Shown here one piece after another: positions 1 through 9,924 of a DNA stretch of 64,000 nt. The translations under genes and the position numbers were made by a program. The DNA is taken from NCBI RefSeq assembly GCF_000273745.1, contig NZ_AKVZ01000013.1, positions 23,924 to 87,923 on the forward strand. Reading direction: 5' to 3'. A model generated the notes under the pieces. It did no database searches, had not been told where the DNA came from, and saw only the letters and a program-made list of their open reading frames with translations. The stretch comes from Rickettsia australis str. Phillips (GTDB lineage Bacteria > Pseudomonadota > Alphaproteobacteria > Rickettsiales > Rickettsiaceae). Each line of letters begins with the position of its first letter. The stretch's first letter is position 1.

Positions 1-236
1 CCAAATATTAACGCTCCTATAGGTCTTAGCAAATAGGTAGAACAGAAAGAAAAGGCAGTAAGCAGCGAAAAAGTGAAGGAATCATATTCCGGAAAAAATA
101 AATTATTTAAAAGCACCGCCATATGCACATAAAGCATAAGGTCAAAATACTCTAGAAATGTACCTATAGAAAGTAATCCGACAGCTTGTTTTTGTTCTTT
201 ATTTAAACTTCTTTGTTCTTTTTCGTAGCCTAGCAT
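1..236 (-). CDS. MFS transporter, ProP-like, N-terminal part (runs off window)
   Basis: The reverse strand is open from an ATG at 236 to the window edge, giving 78 residues of the amino end. It begins MLGYEKEQRSLNKEQKQAVG and then has a hydrophobic segment with FLEYFDLMLYVHMAVLLNNLFFP, matching the first helix and loop of metabolite:H+ symporters of the major facilitator superfamily (ProP/KgtP branch, numerous in Rickettsia). A second helix ends in the motif RPIGALIFG, also typical of that branch. The substrate cannot be told from this part. It points away from the next gene only in the sense of sharing its strand, with 140 bp of AT-rich DNA between. The carboxy end is outside the window. Confidence 0.75.
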   Translation of the reverse strand, partial: MLGYEKEQRSLNKEQKQAVGLLSIGTFLEYFDLMLYVHMAVLLNNLFFPEYDSFTFSLLTAFSFCSTYLLRPIGALIF

Positions 237-376
237 AACCTTTATACATAATTAGATTACAAAATAGGTTATACTTTTTTAGTTAAAAGTCAATAAAGAA
301 TTAAGAATTTTTAATAAATATTGTTACAAAATATCTAGATTATGTAAAATGATCTAACCTAAAATTTTCAAATTAT

Positions 377-1912
377 CTATTTTTCTCTGAAAGCTTTAAA
401 TGCAGTATCAGTAACGGGATCAAGTAAATATCTAAGTAGTGTTCTAGTACCGGTTACGATTTGTACCTCAGCTTGCATACCGGGGTGTAATTCCAAATTT
501 TTAACTTTAGCAACTTTATCAAATTCATCCATATCGATTTCAACCCTTGCAACATAATAATTATCTTGCTGTTGTCCCGGATATTGTCTTTCATCTTGTA
601 CTATATCGGGAGATATGCTTACTACTTTACCGGTAAATGTTGGAGTTGTTCTTGATTTAAATGCACTGAAACGTATTTTTGCAACTAAGCCCTCATGTAC
701 TGAGTCAATGTTTTTTTGAGATACCTTTGCTTCTATTATTAATGGGTCATTAATTGGTGAAATTTCCATAATAGGTTGTCCGTGACTTATAACACCGCCT
801 ATTGTATGATATTTTAAATTATTAACTATACCGTCAACAGGTGATCTGATTATCACACGATTAAGTGAATCCGTCAGGGAATTATATTTTTCTTTAAGAG
901 ATGCTGTTTGTACTTGAGCTTCACGAAGCTCTGTTAAAGTCCGTTCAGTGTATTTATTTTGTTGATTTATAATTTTAATTTGAGTTTCGGTAATAGCATG
1001 GCGTATCCCTGCTATTTCGGCTTCAGTTGTTGCAACATCGCTTTTTGAAGCCGCAACTTTTGCCTCTTGGTCTAATAAGGCTGCTTTTTGTACAAAGCCT
1101 TTTTCTTTTAACGTTCTTAAAGCTTTTAAACGGTCTTGATAAACTTCAGCAGTTTTTGAAGCGGCAACTTTTTTTGCCTCTAAACCTTCAATTTTTTTCT
1201 CAAGTTGAGCAATATTTTGATATAATGCATCTTTCTCTGAGTTATATACTTCTTTTCTAGATCTAAATAAATTTTCCTGTGTATGAATTATTTTAGCTAC
1301 TTCCGGTAAATTTATATCCTGCATTAAAAAATCCGAGAATTCGATTTGTTCTAAATGATCACGTTCGGCAATTAAACGATTTTCAGTTGCTAAAAAATTA
1401 CGGTACTGACCAAGAATATTTTCATGTTCGCTTTTGATTCTAGTTTCTTCAAGTTCTATTAATTTATCACCTTCTTTAACTTTATCACCTTGCTTAACGT
1501 AAATAGCATTAATTATTCCACCTTCATGATGTTGAATCGTTTTTTTATTTGTGCTTGGCATTACGATGCCGACAGCTACAGCACCACTATCAAGTGGAGC
1601 AAGAGCAGACCATAATCCGCCTATTAATACTAAAAAGATAATAACATAAATACCGAAAAGTATAGGTGACCTTGCAGCTTGGGCTACGTTATTACGATCT
1701 TTATCGGTTTTCTTGGTAATAAAATTAACAAATCTATCAAGTTTTATTAATAAGAATTCTATAGCATGAGAGGTTTTCTTTAATGTAGTATTTATTAAAG
1801 CCTTACGTTTAGAACTTTGACCTTTAAGGTTTAACGCATCTTCCCTTAAGGATAATAATTGTTTCAACTGTTCCGGAGTAATTTGAGGTTTATTGTGTTT
1901 TAAATCCTGCAT
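377..1912 (-). CDS. Type I secretion membrane fusion (adaptor) protein, HlyD/AprE family
   Basis: This 511-residue protein should span the periplasm and link the inner-membrane exporter ATPase at 2118-3872 to an outer-membrane TolC-type channel. Residues 1-80 are cytoplasmic and charged; one membrane helix lies at about 85-108 (SPILFGIYVIIFLVLIGGLW). A biotinyl-lipoyl-like half follows with HHEGGIINAIYVKQGDKVKEG, then a long coiled-coil region (about 160-350), then the second lipoyl half (VIIRSPVDGIV) and a beta-barrel domain. Length and order fit the PrtE/AprE branch. It lies downstream of the ATPase on the same strand, separated by about 205 bp holding a palindromic repeat. No outer-membrane partner or obvious substrate gene is in the window. 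Confidence 0.88.
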   Translation of the reverse strand: MQDLKHNKPQITPEQLKQLLSLREDALNLKGQSSKRKALINTTLKKTSHAIEFLLIKLDRFVNFITKKTDKDRNNVAQAARSPILFGIYVIIFLVLIGGLWSALAPLDSGAVAVGIVMPSTNKKTIQHHEGGIINAIYVKQGDKVKEGDKLIELEETRIKSEHENILGQYRNFLATENRLIAERDHLEQIEFSDFLMQDINLPEVAKIIHTQENLFRSRKEVYNSEKDALYQNIAQLEKKIEGLEAKKVAASKTAEVYQDRLKALRTLKEKGFVQKAALLDQEAKVAASKSDVATTEAEIAGIRHAITETQIKIINQQNKYTERTLTELREAQVQTASLKEKYNSLTDSLNRVIIRSPVDGIVNNLKYHTIGGVISHGQPIMEISPINDPLIIEAKVSQKNIDSVHEGLVAKIRFSAFKSRTTPTFTGKVVSISPDIVQDERQYPGQQQDNYYVARVEIDMDEFDKVAKVKNLELHPGMQAEVQIVTGTRTLLRYLLDPVTDTAFKAFREK

Positions 1913-1964
1913 AATATTTAATCATTATTATATTTAGTCATTGTCTGTCTCCGTTGTTTCCGAT

Positions 1965-2097
1965 GTCATTCCCGCGTAGGTCGGTGAAATCCACTGTGTG
2001 TCACCACGTGGCTTGACCACGGGGTCCATAAAAACAATAAAAATACTAATATTATTAGTATTTTTAACTGGATGCCGTGATCAAGTCACGGCATGAC
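1965..2097. repeat. Palindromic repeat, deleted family A arm joined to family B
   Basis: A left arm of family A (GTCATTCCCGCGTAGG) is broken off and followed by a family B element: a hairpin around CTTGACCACGGGG, an AT-rich centre with AAATACTAATA facing TTAGTATTT, then CTGGAT and a right hairpin ending in GGCATGAC. It fills the gap between the two type I secretion genes. Confidence 0.8.
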
Positions 2098-2117
2098 ATT
2101 AATTTAGTATGATATTA

Positions 2118-3872
2118 TTAGTTATTAATATGAATTGTACCGTTTTTTAAAGTTTTAAAGTGTTGTTGAATCTCTTCTCCCGTTCCGTAGACTGCAACTG
2201 CTCCATCCTGTAATATTAGAATTTTATCAACAATGGATAATACTGATGGTCTATGTGAAATTACAAGAACTGCTATTCTTTTAAGTTTTGCTTGTTTTAA
2301 GGCACTTGCAAGGGCAACTTCACCTGCTTCATCTAAATTAGCGTTGGGTTCATCTAAAATGATGAGTTTTGGATTGCCGTAAAAAGCTCTAGCAAGCCCG
2401 ATACGTTGTCTTTGACCACCTGATAGATTAGAGCCTGCAGGACCGATATCAGCATCATAACCGTCAGGGAATCTTAATATCATTTCATGAGCTCCGGCTA
2501 TTTTAGCTGCTTCAATAACTTTTTGCGGATCGGCATCTTCTTCCATTCTAGCTATATTTTGTTTAATACTACCGCTAAAAAGTTCTATTCCTTGAGGAAG
2601 ATAACCGACATGTCTACCGAAATCTTCTCTATTCCAACGATAAATTTCAGCACTATCTAAACGTACGGAACCTGATGATTCTTTCCATACCCCGGCTATG
2701 ATTTTAGCTAAAGTTGATTTTCCTGTAGCTGAAGGACCGATAATTGCTAAAACTTCGCCCGGCTGTATTGCAAAACTAACGCCTTTTAAGATATATTTCG
2801 GTATGGGAGGTTGTGGTAAATGTTTCGGTATAGGATGAGCATAATAAATATTTTCAACAGTAAGATGACCATCAACGTTCGGAATTGGCATTGCTTCATC
2901 TCTAGAAGAATAAGTGTTAAATAAATTATTAATGTTTTTGTATGATTTAATAGCACCGCTCATACTTTTCCATAGCTCAATAGCATTATCGAAAGGAGCA
3001 AGAGCTCTACCGACTATGATGGAACTCATAATCATATTACCGGGAGTCATATCTGCACTGTGAGATTTTACAACAATGTAAGCACCGACTCCGGTAACAG
3101 CCATTTGCATTATGTTACGGATAAACCTTGAAAAGTTAGAAATAACACCGTTACGATAGCTAGCAACTGATTGTTTATCAAGTGCTAATATGTTAAATTT
3201 ATGCCAATTTTTTGTAACATTCGTCATCATTCCCATTGCTTCAATTGCTTCTGCATTTCTATTTGCAATATCGGCTTGTGTCATACCTTTTATCGAAAAC
3301 TCGGTAGCTTCACCGAGCGTTTTATTAGTAGCGGCAGCGTTAAAGAAAGCGGTTGAAACTATGATAATTGCACCAAAAACGGTAATAAGACCGATATATG
3401 GATGAATTGAGAAAATAACGGCAATATAGATAAGGCTCCAAGGGGCATCGAATAAAGTATTAATTCCAGTACTTGTTAGGAATGTTTTGACAGCTTGAAA
3501 ATCACGTAATAATTGGCTAGAACCCATGTTTGTTCGTGTTGCAGCCGCAGAAATTGAAGAAGCAAAAATTACGGGAGATACTGTTCTATCAAGCCATTCT
3601 CCTACCTTTATAAGTGTAAAAGAACGAGCAATTTGTAATAATCCGTAAACAAAATAAATATATGCGATTATTATCGATAGAAATAATAATGTTTGTAGAT
3701 TACCGCTTCCAAGGACTCTATCAAGCACTTGTAGTGAGTAAAGAGGCGTAATTAACATTAGTAAGTTAATGACAAAAGCAAACCAAAAGACTATCCAAAA
3801 AGCTGTTCTACATTCGCCTAATGCTATTACTAGCGGGTTTTTTTTATTTAGATTATTATTTTTATTATCCAT
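2118..3872 (-). CDS. Type I secretion system permease/ATPase (AprD/PrtD family)
   Basis: This 584-residue inner-membrane half-transporter should power protein export together with the adaptor at 377-1912. The amino half (about 20-320) has the membrane helices of an ABC type 1 exporter. The carboxy half is the nucleotide-binding domain: Walker A IGPSATGKST near residue 380, signature LSGGQRQR near 483, Walker B LIILDEPNANLD near 504 and the H-loop VISHR. There is no amino-terminal peptidase domain, as expected for the PrtD branch, which exports substrates with uncleaved C-terminal signals. It starts 10 bp downstream of asd on the same strand. TolC-dependent secretion of ankyrin-repeat protein is known in Rickettsia, but the substrate here is not shown. 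Confidence 0.92.
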   Translation of the reverse strand: MDNKNNNLNKKNPLVIALGECRTAFWIVFWFAFVINLLMLITPLYSLQVLDRVLGSGNLQTLLFLSIIIAYIYFVYGLLQIARSFTLIKVGEWLDRTVSPVIFASSISAAATRTNMGSSQLLRDFQAVKTFLTSTGINTLFDAPWSLIYIAVIFSIHPYIGLITVFGAIIIVSTAFFNAAATNKTLGEATEFSIKGMTQADIANRNAEAIEAMGMMTNVTKNWHKFNILALDKQSVASYRNGVISNFSRFIRNIMQMAVTGVGAYIVVKSHSADMTPGNMIMSSIIVGRALAPFDNAIELWKSMSGAIKSYKNINNLFNTYSSRDEAMPIPNVDGHLTVENIYYAHPIPKHLPQPPIPKYILKGVSFAIQPGEVLAIIGPSATGKSTLAKIIAGVWKESSGSVRLDSAEIYRWNREDFGRHVGYLPQGIELFSGSIKQNIARMEEDADPQKVIEAAKIAGAHEMILRFPDGYDADIGPAGSNLSGGQRQRIGLARAFYGNPKLIILDEPNANLDEAGEVALASALKQAKLKRIAVLVISHRPSVLSIVDKILILQDGAVAVYGTGEEIQQHFKTLKNGTIHINN

Positions 3873-3882
3873 ATTAGTTATA

Positions 3883-4899
3883 TTATAAATAATTATTAAT
3901 TAATTCTTCAGCAATTTGGACGCTGTTTAAAGCTGCTCCTTTACGTAAGTTATCACATGTAATCCATAGATTTATCGTATTAGATTTACTTACGTCATTT
4001 CTAATGCGGGAGACATATACGGCATCTTCGCCTACCACTTCAACGGGCGAGATATAAGCAAGGTCATTATTATTAGAAATTGTAACAATTCCATTGGCAT
4101 CTTGTAATATTTCTTTAGCGATGTTAGCGTCCATTTTATTGTTAAATTCTATGTTAACCGATATAGAATGACCGATAAATACCGGTACTCGCACAGAAGT
4201 AACACTAGCTTTAAAGTGATTGCCCATAATTTTGTTTAGTTCAAAAGCAATTTTTGCTTCTTCACTTGTATAGCCGTCTTTATTTAAATCACCTATATAA
4301 GGAAAAAGATTAAATGCAATTTGTTTTGGAAATTTCTTAGGATTATTATCTCCAAAAACATATTTAGATTTTGTTTGCTCGTAGAGTTCGTCCATTCCTG
4401 CTTTACCTGCTCCTGATACCGATTGATAAGTAGATATCACTACTCTTTTAATCTTTATTTCATTATCTAGCGGTTTTAATGCTACTGCAAGTGGAATCGC
4501 TATACAATTAGGATTAGCTATAATATTTTTAGCGGTAAAGTCTTTAAGCGTTGATAAATTAACCTCAGGTACAATTAAAGGCACTCGATCATCAATTCTA
4601 AAAAGTGAGGATTTGTCGATAACTACACAATTACTAGCAGTAGCTTTTGGTATAAATGCTTTTGAAACTTCTGAACCTGCACAAAAAAAAGCAATATCGA
4701 TATCATCAAAATTTAAATTAGTTAAACTACTGATTTGCAGTATTTTTTCTCCATAACTTATTTCTCGTCCGATAGAGTTATCTGAAGCTATAGCATGAAT
4801 TTTATTAATGGGGCAATTACGCTCAGCTAGAATATTTAGAGTTTCACGCCCTACATTTCCTGTAGCTCCGATTACTGCAATATTGTACTTTTTAATCAT
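3883..4899 (-). CDS. asd: Aspartate-semialdehyde dehydrogenase
   Basis: This cytoplasmic enzyme reduces aspartyl phosphate to aspartate semialdehyde with NADPH, on the route to diaminopimelate for peptidoglycan. The 338 residues start with a Rossmann motif, [15 protein letters not shown]. The catalytic cysteine lies in [10 protein letters not shown] near residue 131, and the histidine region is [15 protein letters not shown] near 240. Length is normal. In Rickettsia this supports diaminopimelate synthesis rather than free amino acid production. Its start overlaps the stop of the HIT gene by 8 bp, so the two are probably co-transcribed. Confidence 0.95.
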   Translation of the reverse strand: MIKKYNIAVIGATGNVGRETLNILAERNCPINKIHAIASDNSIGREISYGEKILQISSLTNLNFDDIDIAFFCAGSEVSKAFIPKATASNCVVIDKSSLFRIDDRVPLIVPEVNLSTLKDFTAKNIIANPNCIAIPLAVALKPLDNEIKIKRVVISTYQSVSGAGKAGMDELYEQTKSKYVFGDNNPKKFPKQIAFNLFPYIGDLNKDGYTSEEAKIAFELNKIMGNHFKASVTSVRVPVFIGHSISVNIEFNNKMDANIAKEILQDANGIVTISNNNDLAYISPVEVVGEDAVYVSRIRNDVSKSNTINLWITCDNLRKGAALNSVQIAEELINNYL

Positions 4900-5257
4900 T
4901 TTTATTTATTAATCCAATGAGTTTTTCGCCGCCGATAATATGAAAATGGAAATGCAAAATAGTTTGTCCCGATTTTTCGCCTTTATTAGTTATTAAACGA
5001 TAGCCGTCTTTATTTAAACCTGCTTCATTTGCTATATCAGAAATTTTAACAAAAAAATGTTTTATTTCGTCTATTTGAGCTTTAGAGATAAAATCAGCAT
5101 AATCTATATATTCGTTTTTAGGTATAACGATAATATGTACAGGTGCTACGGGTGCTATATCTTTGAATGCTAAAATTTGTTCATCTTCATAAATTATTTC
5201 TGCCGAAAGATTTTTATCTATAATTTTTGCAAAAACATTTTCTTTGTTATACATCAT
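4892..5257 (-). CDS. HIT family nucleotide-binding protein (HinT-like)
   Basis: The 121-residue protein is a histidine-triad nucleotide hydrolase of the HinT branch, normally a homodimer hydrolysing AMP-linked phosphoramidates. The triad appears near the end as HFHFHIIGG (about 103-111), preceded by the family block [17 protein letters not shown] near residue 33. Length matches HinT. It is upstream of asd with an 8-bp overlap, implying translational coupling. The physiological substrate in Rickettsia is unknown. Confidence 0.9.
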   Translation of the reverse strand: MMYNKENVFAKIIDKNLSAEIIYEDEQILAFKDIAPVAPVHIIVIPKNEYIDYADFISKAQIDEIKHFFVKISDIANEAGLNKDGYRLITNKGEKSGQTILHFHFHIIGGEKLIGLINKND

Positions 5258-5322
5258 TTGCTCCTAATACAAGGTGTTATTGTATGGCTCGCTTATGTCA
5301 TTCCTGCGTAGATACCAAAACC

Positions 5323-5440
5323 GTCATTGCGAGGAGCGAAGCGACGTGGCAATCCAGAAAAAGATTAAAAAAATTCTGATTTACAGAATTTTTTACTGGA
5401 TTGATTCGTCGCATTACTATGTAATTCTTCTCGCAATGAC
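5323..5440. repeat. Palindromic repeat, family C, inside remnants of a family A element
   Basis: The element runs from GTCATTGCGAGGAGCGAAGC to TCGCAATGAC, with inner boxes GGCAATCCAG and CTGGATTG around a central hairpin (AAAAATTCTG facing CAGAATTTTT). The right arm has a small hairpin, ATTAC-TAT-GTAAT. Broken family A arms lie outside it: GTCATTCCTGCGTA at 5297 and CGGGGAATGAC ending at 5480. It separates the HIT gene from the DUF2628 gene. Confidence 0.82.
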
Positions 5441-5501
5441 GGGAAACTGGTCCACGCAACAACGCCACGCGGGGAATGACATAAAGGATATTTTCTATTC
5501 A

Positions 5502-5855
5502 TTAAACAAACACACTACGCTCCAAAAATTTCAATTCAGCTTCAATGCTAGAGTTGGCAATTATTATATCTTCTAGTCGGTAATTATTTCTTTTTAAATA
5601 ATTTTCTCTAATATCTGAAGCAAAAAAGCCAAAGCCTAACATTAAGAATATCTGTAATATACACTTTAACGCTCCGATATTAATCGCTGTAACGATTATA
5701 TTCGCTATTACGGTAATAACAACAACTAACCACATTTTATGGTATAATGCCCAAAATATACTTAAAAGAGCAGCTATCCATGAAAAGCCTGCTTCAATAA
5801 CAATAAAATTATTACTTTTTTGTGTGGAGTTAATGTATATTGCGTATATATTCAT
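5502..5855 (-). CDS. DUF2628-type small membrane protein
   Basis: The 117-residue protein has a short amino-terminal strand (MNIYAIYIN), then hydrophobic segments at about 22-38, 41-60 and 64-82, and a charged tail. The pattern GFSWIAALLSIFWALYHKMW matches the DUF2628 family of small inner-membrane proteins of unknown function. There is no catalytic motif. Codon use and AT content match neighbouring intact genes, and no frame disruption is visible. It stands alone on the minus strand between repeats. The function is not known. Confidence 0.68.
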   Translation of the reverse strand: MNIYAIYINSTQKSNNFIVIEAGFSWIAALLSIFWALYHKMWLVVVITVIANIIVTAINIGALKCILQIFLMLGFGFFASDIRENYLKRNNYRLEDIIIANSSIEAELKFLERSVFV

Positions 5856-5918
5856 TATTTAAGTTTAAGCCTTGAAAATTCAAGGGACAATAATTAATTA
5901 AACCGGATTAGTCAAGTA

Positions 5919-5993
5919 TACTCTGCTGATTTCAAGAATTGAATACATGAATCCGTGAAGATAACAAATTCAATTCTTGAAATCAGCAGAGTA
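5919..5993. repeat. Perfect 26-bp inverted repeat upstream of hslV
   Basis: The 26 bases at 5919-5944 (beginning TACTCTGCTGATTTC) are repeated exactly as the reverse complement at 5968-5993 (ending CAGCAGAGTA), with 23 bases between. No coding potential is seen. The arms do not match the A, B or C repeat families found elsewhere in the window. It could be a separate mobile palindrome or a strong terminator; no U-run follows on the plus strand. Confidence 0.85.
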
Positions 5994-6002
5994 TGTACTA
6001 AG

Positions 6003-6116
6003 ATAGAACTTCAAAAATTGGTGACAATGTTCTACAAGAGCTGCGGTACGAACTATATTTAAGTAGGCTTCCATTCCGAGGACTTTAAACTCTTAGCTCT
6101 TTTTGAAGTTGTGTCG
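6003..6116 (+). ncRNA. Candidate structured RNA, possibly 6S RNA
   Basis: Between the palindrome and hslV lies about 110 bp with a nested fold. The outer stem pairs AACTTCAAA (6007) with TTTGAAGTT (ending 6110). An inner stem pairs AAGAGCT (6036) with AGCTCTT (6095), leaving an asymmetric bubble, a layout like 6S RNA. The stretch CCGAGGACTTTAAACTC resembles the 3' side of the 6S central bubble. The strand is chosen from that resemblance only. The region has no ORF. This is an inference from eye-folding, and a leader structure for hslV is an alternative. Confidence 0.35.
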
Positions 6117-6197
6117 AATAACTCTTCATTTTATTTAGGAGTAATTCAATACTATATAGTACCTAATTAACAACTTAATATCAATAAATTTTATATT

Positions 6198-6746
6198 ATG
6201 TCAGATAATTTAGCCTTACACGGCACAACAATACTTTGTTTAAAAAAGAACGAAGAAATAATTATAGCAGCAGATGGACAAGTCTCGCATGGTAATACCG
6301 TACTAAAATCTACAGCACGAAAACTTCGTACTATAGCAAATAATAAAATTATTGCCGGTTTTGCGGGTTCTACGGCTGACGGTTTTGCGTTATTTGAAAA
6401 ACTTGAAGTAAAGATAGAGCAACATAAACATAATCTACTTAGAAGTGCAGTTGAGCTTGCAAAAGATTGGCGTAACGATAAATATTTGAGACGTTTGGAA
6501 GCAATGATGATTGTTGCTGATCGTAGTCATATATTAATTTTAACTGGCAACGGTGATGTCGTAGAGCCTGAAAATAATGTTGCGGCAATAGGATCAGGCG
6601 GTTTATTTGCACTATCTGCCGCTCGTGCTTTAATGTCTTACGAGAATAATTTAACTGCTGAAGAAATTGCTTTAAAATCTATGAATATAGCTGCAGATTT
6701 ATGTGTATTTTCTAATCATAATATTATAATGGAAAAAGTTGTATGA
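6198..6746 (+). CDS. hslV: ATP-dependent protease subunit HslV
   Basis: HslV is the proteolytic core of the HslVU (ClpQY) protease, a proteasome-like double ring in the cytoplasm. The 182-residue product has a short propeptide, MSDNLALHG, followed by the catalytic threonine in [20 protein letters not shown]. The motif [14 protein letters not shown] near residue 135 is also typical. Length is normal and no defect is seen. It overlaps hslU by 4 bp (ATGA). HslV needs HslU for activity, so the frameshift in hslU bears directly on whether this gene still works. Confidence 0.96.
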   Translation: MSDNLALHGTTILCLKKNEEIIIAADGQVSHGNTVLKSTARKLRTIANNKIIAGFAGSTADGFALFEKLEVKIEQHKHNLLRSAVELAKDWRNDKYLRRLEAMMIVADRSHILILTGNGDVVEPENNVAAIGSGGLFALSAARALMSYENNLTAEEIALKSMNIAADLCVFSNHNIIMEKVV

Positions 6747-8094
6747 AAGCTACTAAAACTACCTATAAAAAAGACCATATGGGGCTTACCCCTTCTCAAA
6801 TAGTTAATGAACTTAATAGATTTATCGTAGGTCAAGAAAAGGCCAAAAAAGCTGTTGCTATTGCACTTAGAAACCGCTGTCGTCGTAAAAGAGTAGAAGG
6901 TAATTTACGTAATGAAATAGTACCGAAAAATATTTTAATGATTGGTTCAACCGGTGTCGGGAAAACGGAAATAGCAAGACGCCTTGCAAAGTTGACTCAT
7001 TCTCCTTTCTATAAGATAGAAGCAACTAAATTTACCGAAGTCGGATATGTAGGGCGTGATGTGGAATCAATAATTCGTGATTTAGTTGAAATAGCCGTTA
7101 ATACTGAAAAAACTTTAGCAAAAACGGAAGTAGATATTAATGCCCGTGAGAAAGCGATAGAGAGAATATTAGATAGTTTAGTAGGTAAAACTTCTAGTAG
7201 TGAAACTAGAGAAAAGTTCAAAAAAAAATTTTAAACGGCGAACTTGATGATACGGAAATCGAAATTAGCGTAGCTGATACTACACCTGTTGGTGGTGGAA
7301 GTTTTGAAATACCGGGCATGCCAGGAACATCTATGGGCGTTCTTAACCTCGGTGATATGATTGGACGAGCTCTTGGCAGCAGTAAGACTAAAACAAAAAA
7401 AATGCTAGTGAAAGATGCTATGGCTATTATTATACCTGAGGAATCAGAAAAATTAATAGACCAAGAAAAAATTATTCAGCAAGCTATAAATTTAGCTGAA
7501 AATGACGGGATAGTTTTTATTGATGAAATTGATAAAATAGCTTCGACCGGTAGTTCCGGAGCAAAAAATGCCGAAATAAGTAGAGAGGGTGTACAAAGAG
7601 ATTTGCTACCTTTGATAGAAGGAACAACGGTTAATACTAAATATGGACCGGTTAAAACAGATCATATATTATTTATTGCTTCGGGTGCTTTCCATATTGC
7701 TAAACCTTCTGATTTATTACCGGAGTTACAAGGAAGGTTACCGATTAGAGTAGAATTAAATTCGCTCACCAAAGATGATATGATTAAAATATTGCTTGAA
7801 CCTGAAACTAGTTTAATAAAGCAATATTCAGCGTTAATAGGTACTGAAGACGTGTATCTTGCATTTACGGATTCTGCTATTGAGAAGATAGCGGATTATG
7901 CGATCACCGTTAATTTAGAAGTCGAAGATATAGGGGCTAGAAGGCTGCATACTATACTTGAGAATTTGCTTGAAGATATAAGCTTTGAAGCTAGCGAAAT
8001 GAAAGGCAAAAAAATAACTATTGACGATAAATTCGTAGAAAATCAATTATCAAAAATAATAACCAATCTTGACTTAGCTAAGTTTGTTCTGTAG
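6743..8094 (+). pseudogene. hslU: HslU unfoldase ATPase, broken by a single frameshift in an A9 run
   Basis: HslU is the AAA+ ring that unfolds substrates for HslV. The first part (6743-7234, 163 residues) has the Walker A motif GSTGVGKTE. The second part, in another frame from about 7225, has Walker B (VFIDEIDKI), sensor regions and the normal end. The break is at GTTC followed by nine As at 7220-7228. Ten As would restore the frame as [13 protein letters not shown], continuing into the second part. Everything else looks intact and full length (about 450 residues). It may be a recent pseudogene, a site of polymerase slippage that still gives some protein, or a sequence error. Confidence 0.85.
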
Positions 8095-8144
8095 TATTTT
8101 TTTAAATCGATGGTTGAGATAGAATTGTTGTGCGTCTCTTTCAT

Positions 8145-8258
8145 GTCATTTCCGCGTAGGCGGGAATCCAGGGTAAAGCGAGATAAATCGAGCTTTTAGC
8201 TTTAAAAATCTACCGTATTCATACTTTTTTACTTAATTCCCGCCTACACGGGAATGAC
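8145..8258. repeat. Palindromic repeat, family A
   Basis: It begins GTCATTTCCGCGTAGGCGGG, has AATCCAG at the inner left boundary, and ends with CCCGCCTACACGGGAATGAC. Each arm is itself a hairpin (CCGC-GTAG-GCGG type). It lies between hslU and the broken comM. Confidence 0.85.
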
Positions 8259-8315
8259 ATAGAGCAATGCCACAACATCTATAACCTCGCAAAATAGCAT
8301 TTGAAGAAAAATTGC

Positions 8316-9798
8316 ATGATAATTCATATAGCAAGTCTAACGTTTAATGGAATTGATATTATCGATGTTGATGTGCAGGTACAAATATCACCAGGTATCC
8401 CTGCTTTTACTATAGTAGGGCTTGACGATAAAACTATAGCCGAGTCGAAAGAACAAGTTAAAGCAGCGTTATCTTCTATATGGCTTGCACTACCTAAAAG
8501 ATTTTAATAAATTTAGCTCCGGCAGATTTAGTAGAAGAAGGAAGCCATATTTGATCTTGCAATTGCCTGTTCAATACTTACCGCAATAAATATTTTACCT
8601 GAACTTGAAATTGCGGAATATTTGATAATATGAGAGTTATCATTAGACTGTTCAATCTTACCGGTAAGCTGAGTTCTACCTGCAGCGATTGGGCTTCTGC
8701 TAGAGGTAAAGGACTTATTTGTTCAAGTAAAAATAGTTCAGAAGTTGCTTGGTCAGGTCATGATAATATACTTGTTGCAGGTAATTTAATTGAACTAGTA
8801 AATCCTTTTAAAGGTTCACAAGTTTTAACTCCTCCGGAAGCTACATTGCAAAATGAGCCAATAAATTATCACGATTTTAAAGATATAAAAGGTCCAAAAA
8901 TTGCTAAACGAGCTTTAGAAATTGCAGCATTAGGAGGACATAATCTTTTAATGTTCTGTTCTCCCGGAACCGGTAAATCAAGACTTGCCCTGTCTTCCCA
9001 GTATACTCCCTAAAATGTCTACAAATGAAAGTTTAGAATGCAGCACGATTATAAGTATTGCGGGAAAATTTTTAGACGGTAAACTTACCAAAGCAAGACC
9101 GTTCAGAACTCCGCATCATTCATGCTCACTTGCCGCTATGGTCGGTGGCGGTGTCGGGAAAAAAGTAAAGCCTGGGAAAATTACGTTAGCTCATAACGGA
9201 GTATTATTTTTAGATGAACTACCTGAATTTCCACAGCATGTTATTAATGCATTAAGATAGCATATTGAAAACGGTGAAATACTAATCTCACGATTAAATG
9301 CTCATATAAAATATCTGGCAATTTTTCAGTTAATAGCAGCTATGAATCCTTGTAAATGCGGTTATTTAGGCGATCCTTATAAAGAAATGCATGAAAGCTC
9401 CAAAATGTGCTAATGACTATCAAATGAAAGTATCGGGACCTATTAATGGATAGATTTGATTTGCATATAGAAGTATCTAGTATTAATGTTTATAATTATG
9501 ACTTGATTGTAGATAACGCTGAGGAAGAATCTGAATATATAGCTGCCAAGAGTCGAGACAGTAAGTTTAATTCAAGAAAAGAGATATGAGGGCTATAATA
9601 TTAAAACAAATAAGAGATTATGATGGGCAGTTGTTAATAGATTATGCTATGCCTGTGGATGAAGGTAGAGATTTACTGAATAAAGCGGCAAATAAATTTC
9701 GTTTATCAATGCGTGCTTATAACCGGATACTTAGAGTAGCACGCACGATTGCTGATCTTGAGAATGAAGATAAGTGTATTGAAAATGCATATTGCTGA
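8316..9798 (+). pseudogene. comM: ComM/YifB-type Mg-chelatase-like AAA+ ATPase, degraded
   Basis: Fragments in several frames follow the order of a ComM protein. The amino end starts at an ATG at 8316 (IIHIASLTFNGIDIIDVDVQ, then VQISPGIPAFTIVGL). The next pieces hold DFKDIKGPKIAKRALEIAAL with a Walker A-like [10 protein letters not shown] near 8960, then [19 protein letters not shown] and [11 protein letters not shown] (Walker B region). The carboxy end keeps RAYNRILRVARTIADLE near 9710. Frameshifts lie near 8500, 8620, 9000 and after 9260 (TAG at 9258). ComM is a hexameric helicase aiding branch migration in natural transformation. No functional product is expected. Confidence 0.9.
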
Positions 9799-9924
9799 GG
9801 CTTTAAGTTATCATTCAATGGAATTTAATAATATGTAATTAGCTGCATGCTTTGAAAAACCTACTCGATGTAATTCCTGCAGGGTCTTGGGTTTGTTGCA
9901 TGGGGTTTGGAAAAAGCGTACAAT

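Noticed and set aside
5274..5576. 100-residue plus-strand ORF between the HIT and DUF2628 genes
   Set aside because: It is almost wholly made of family C and A repeat sequence ([14 protein letters not shown] type translation) and runs antisense into the DUF2628 gene.
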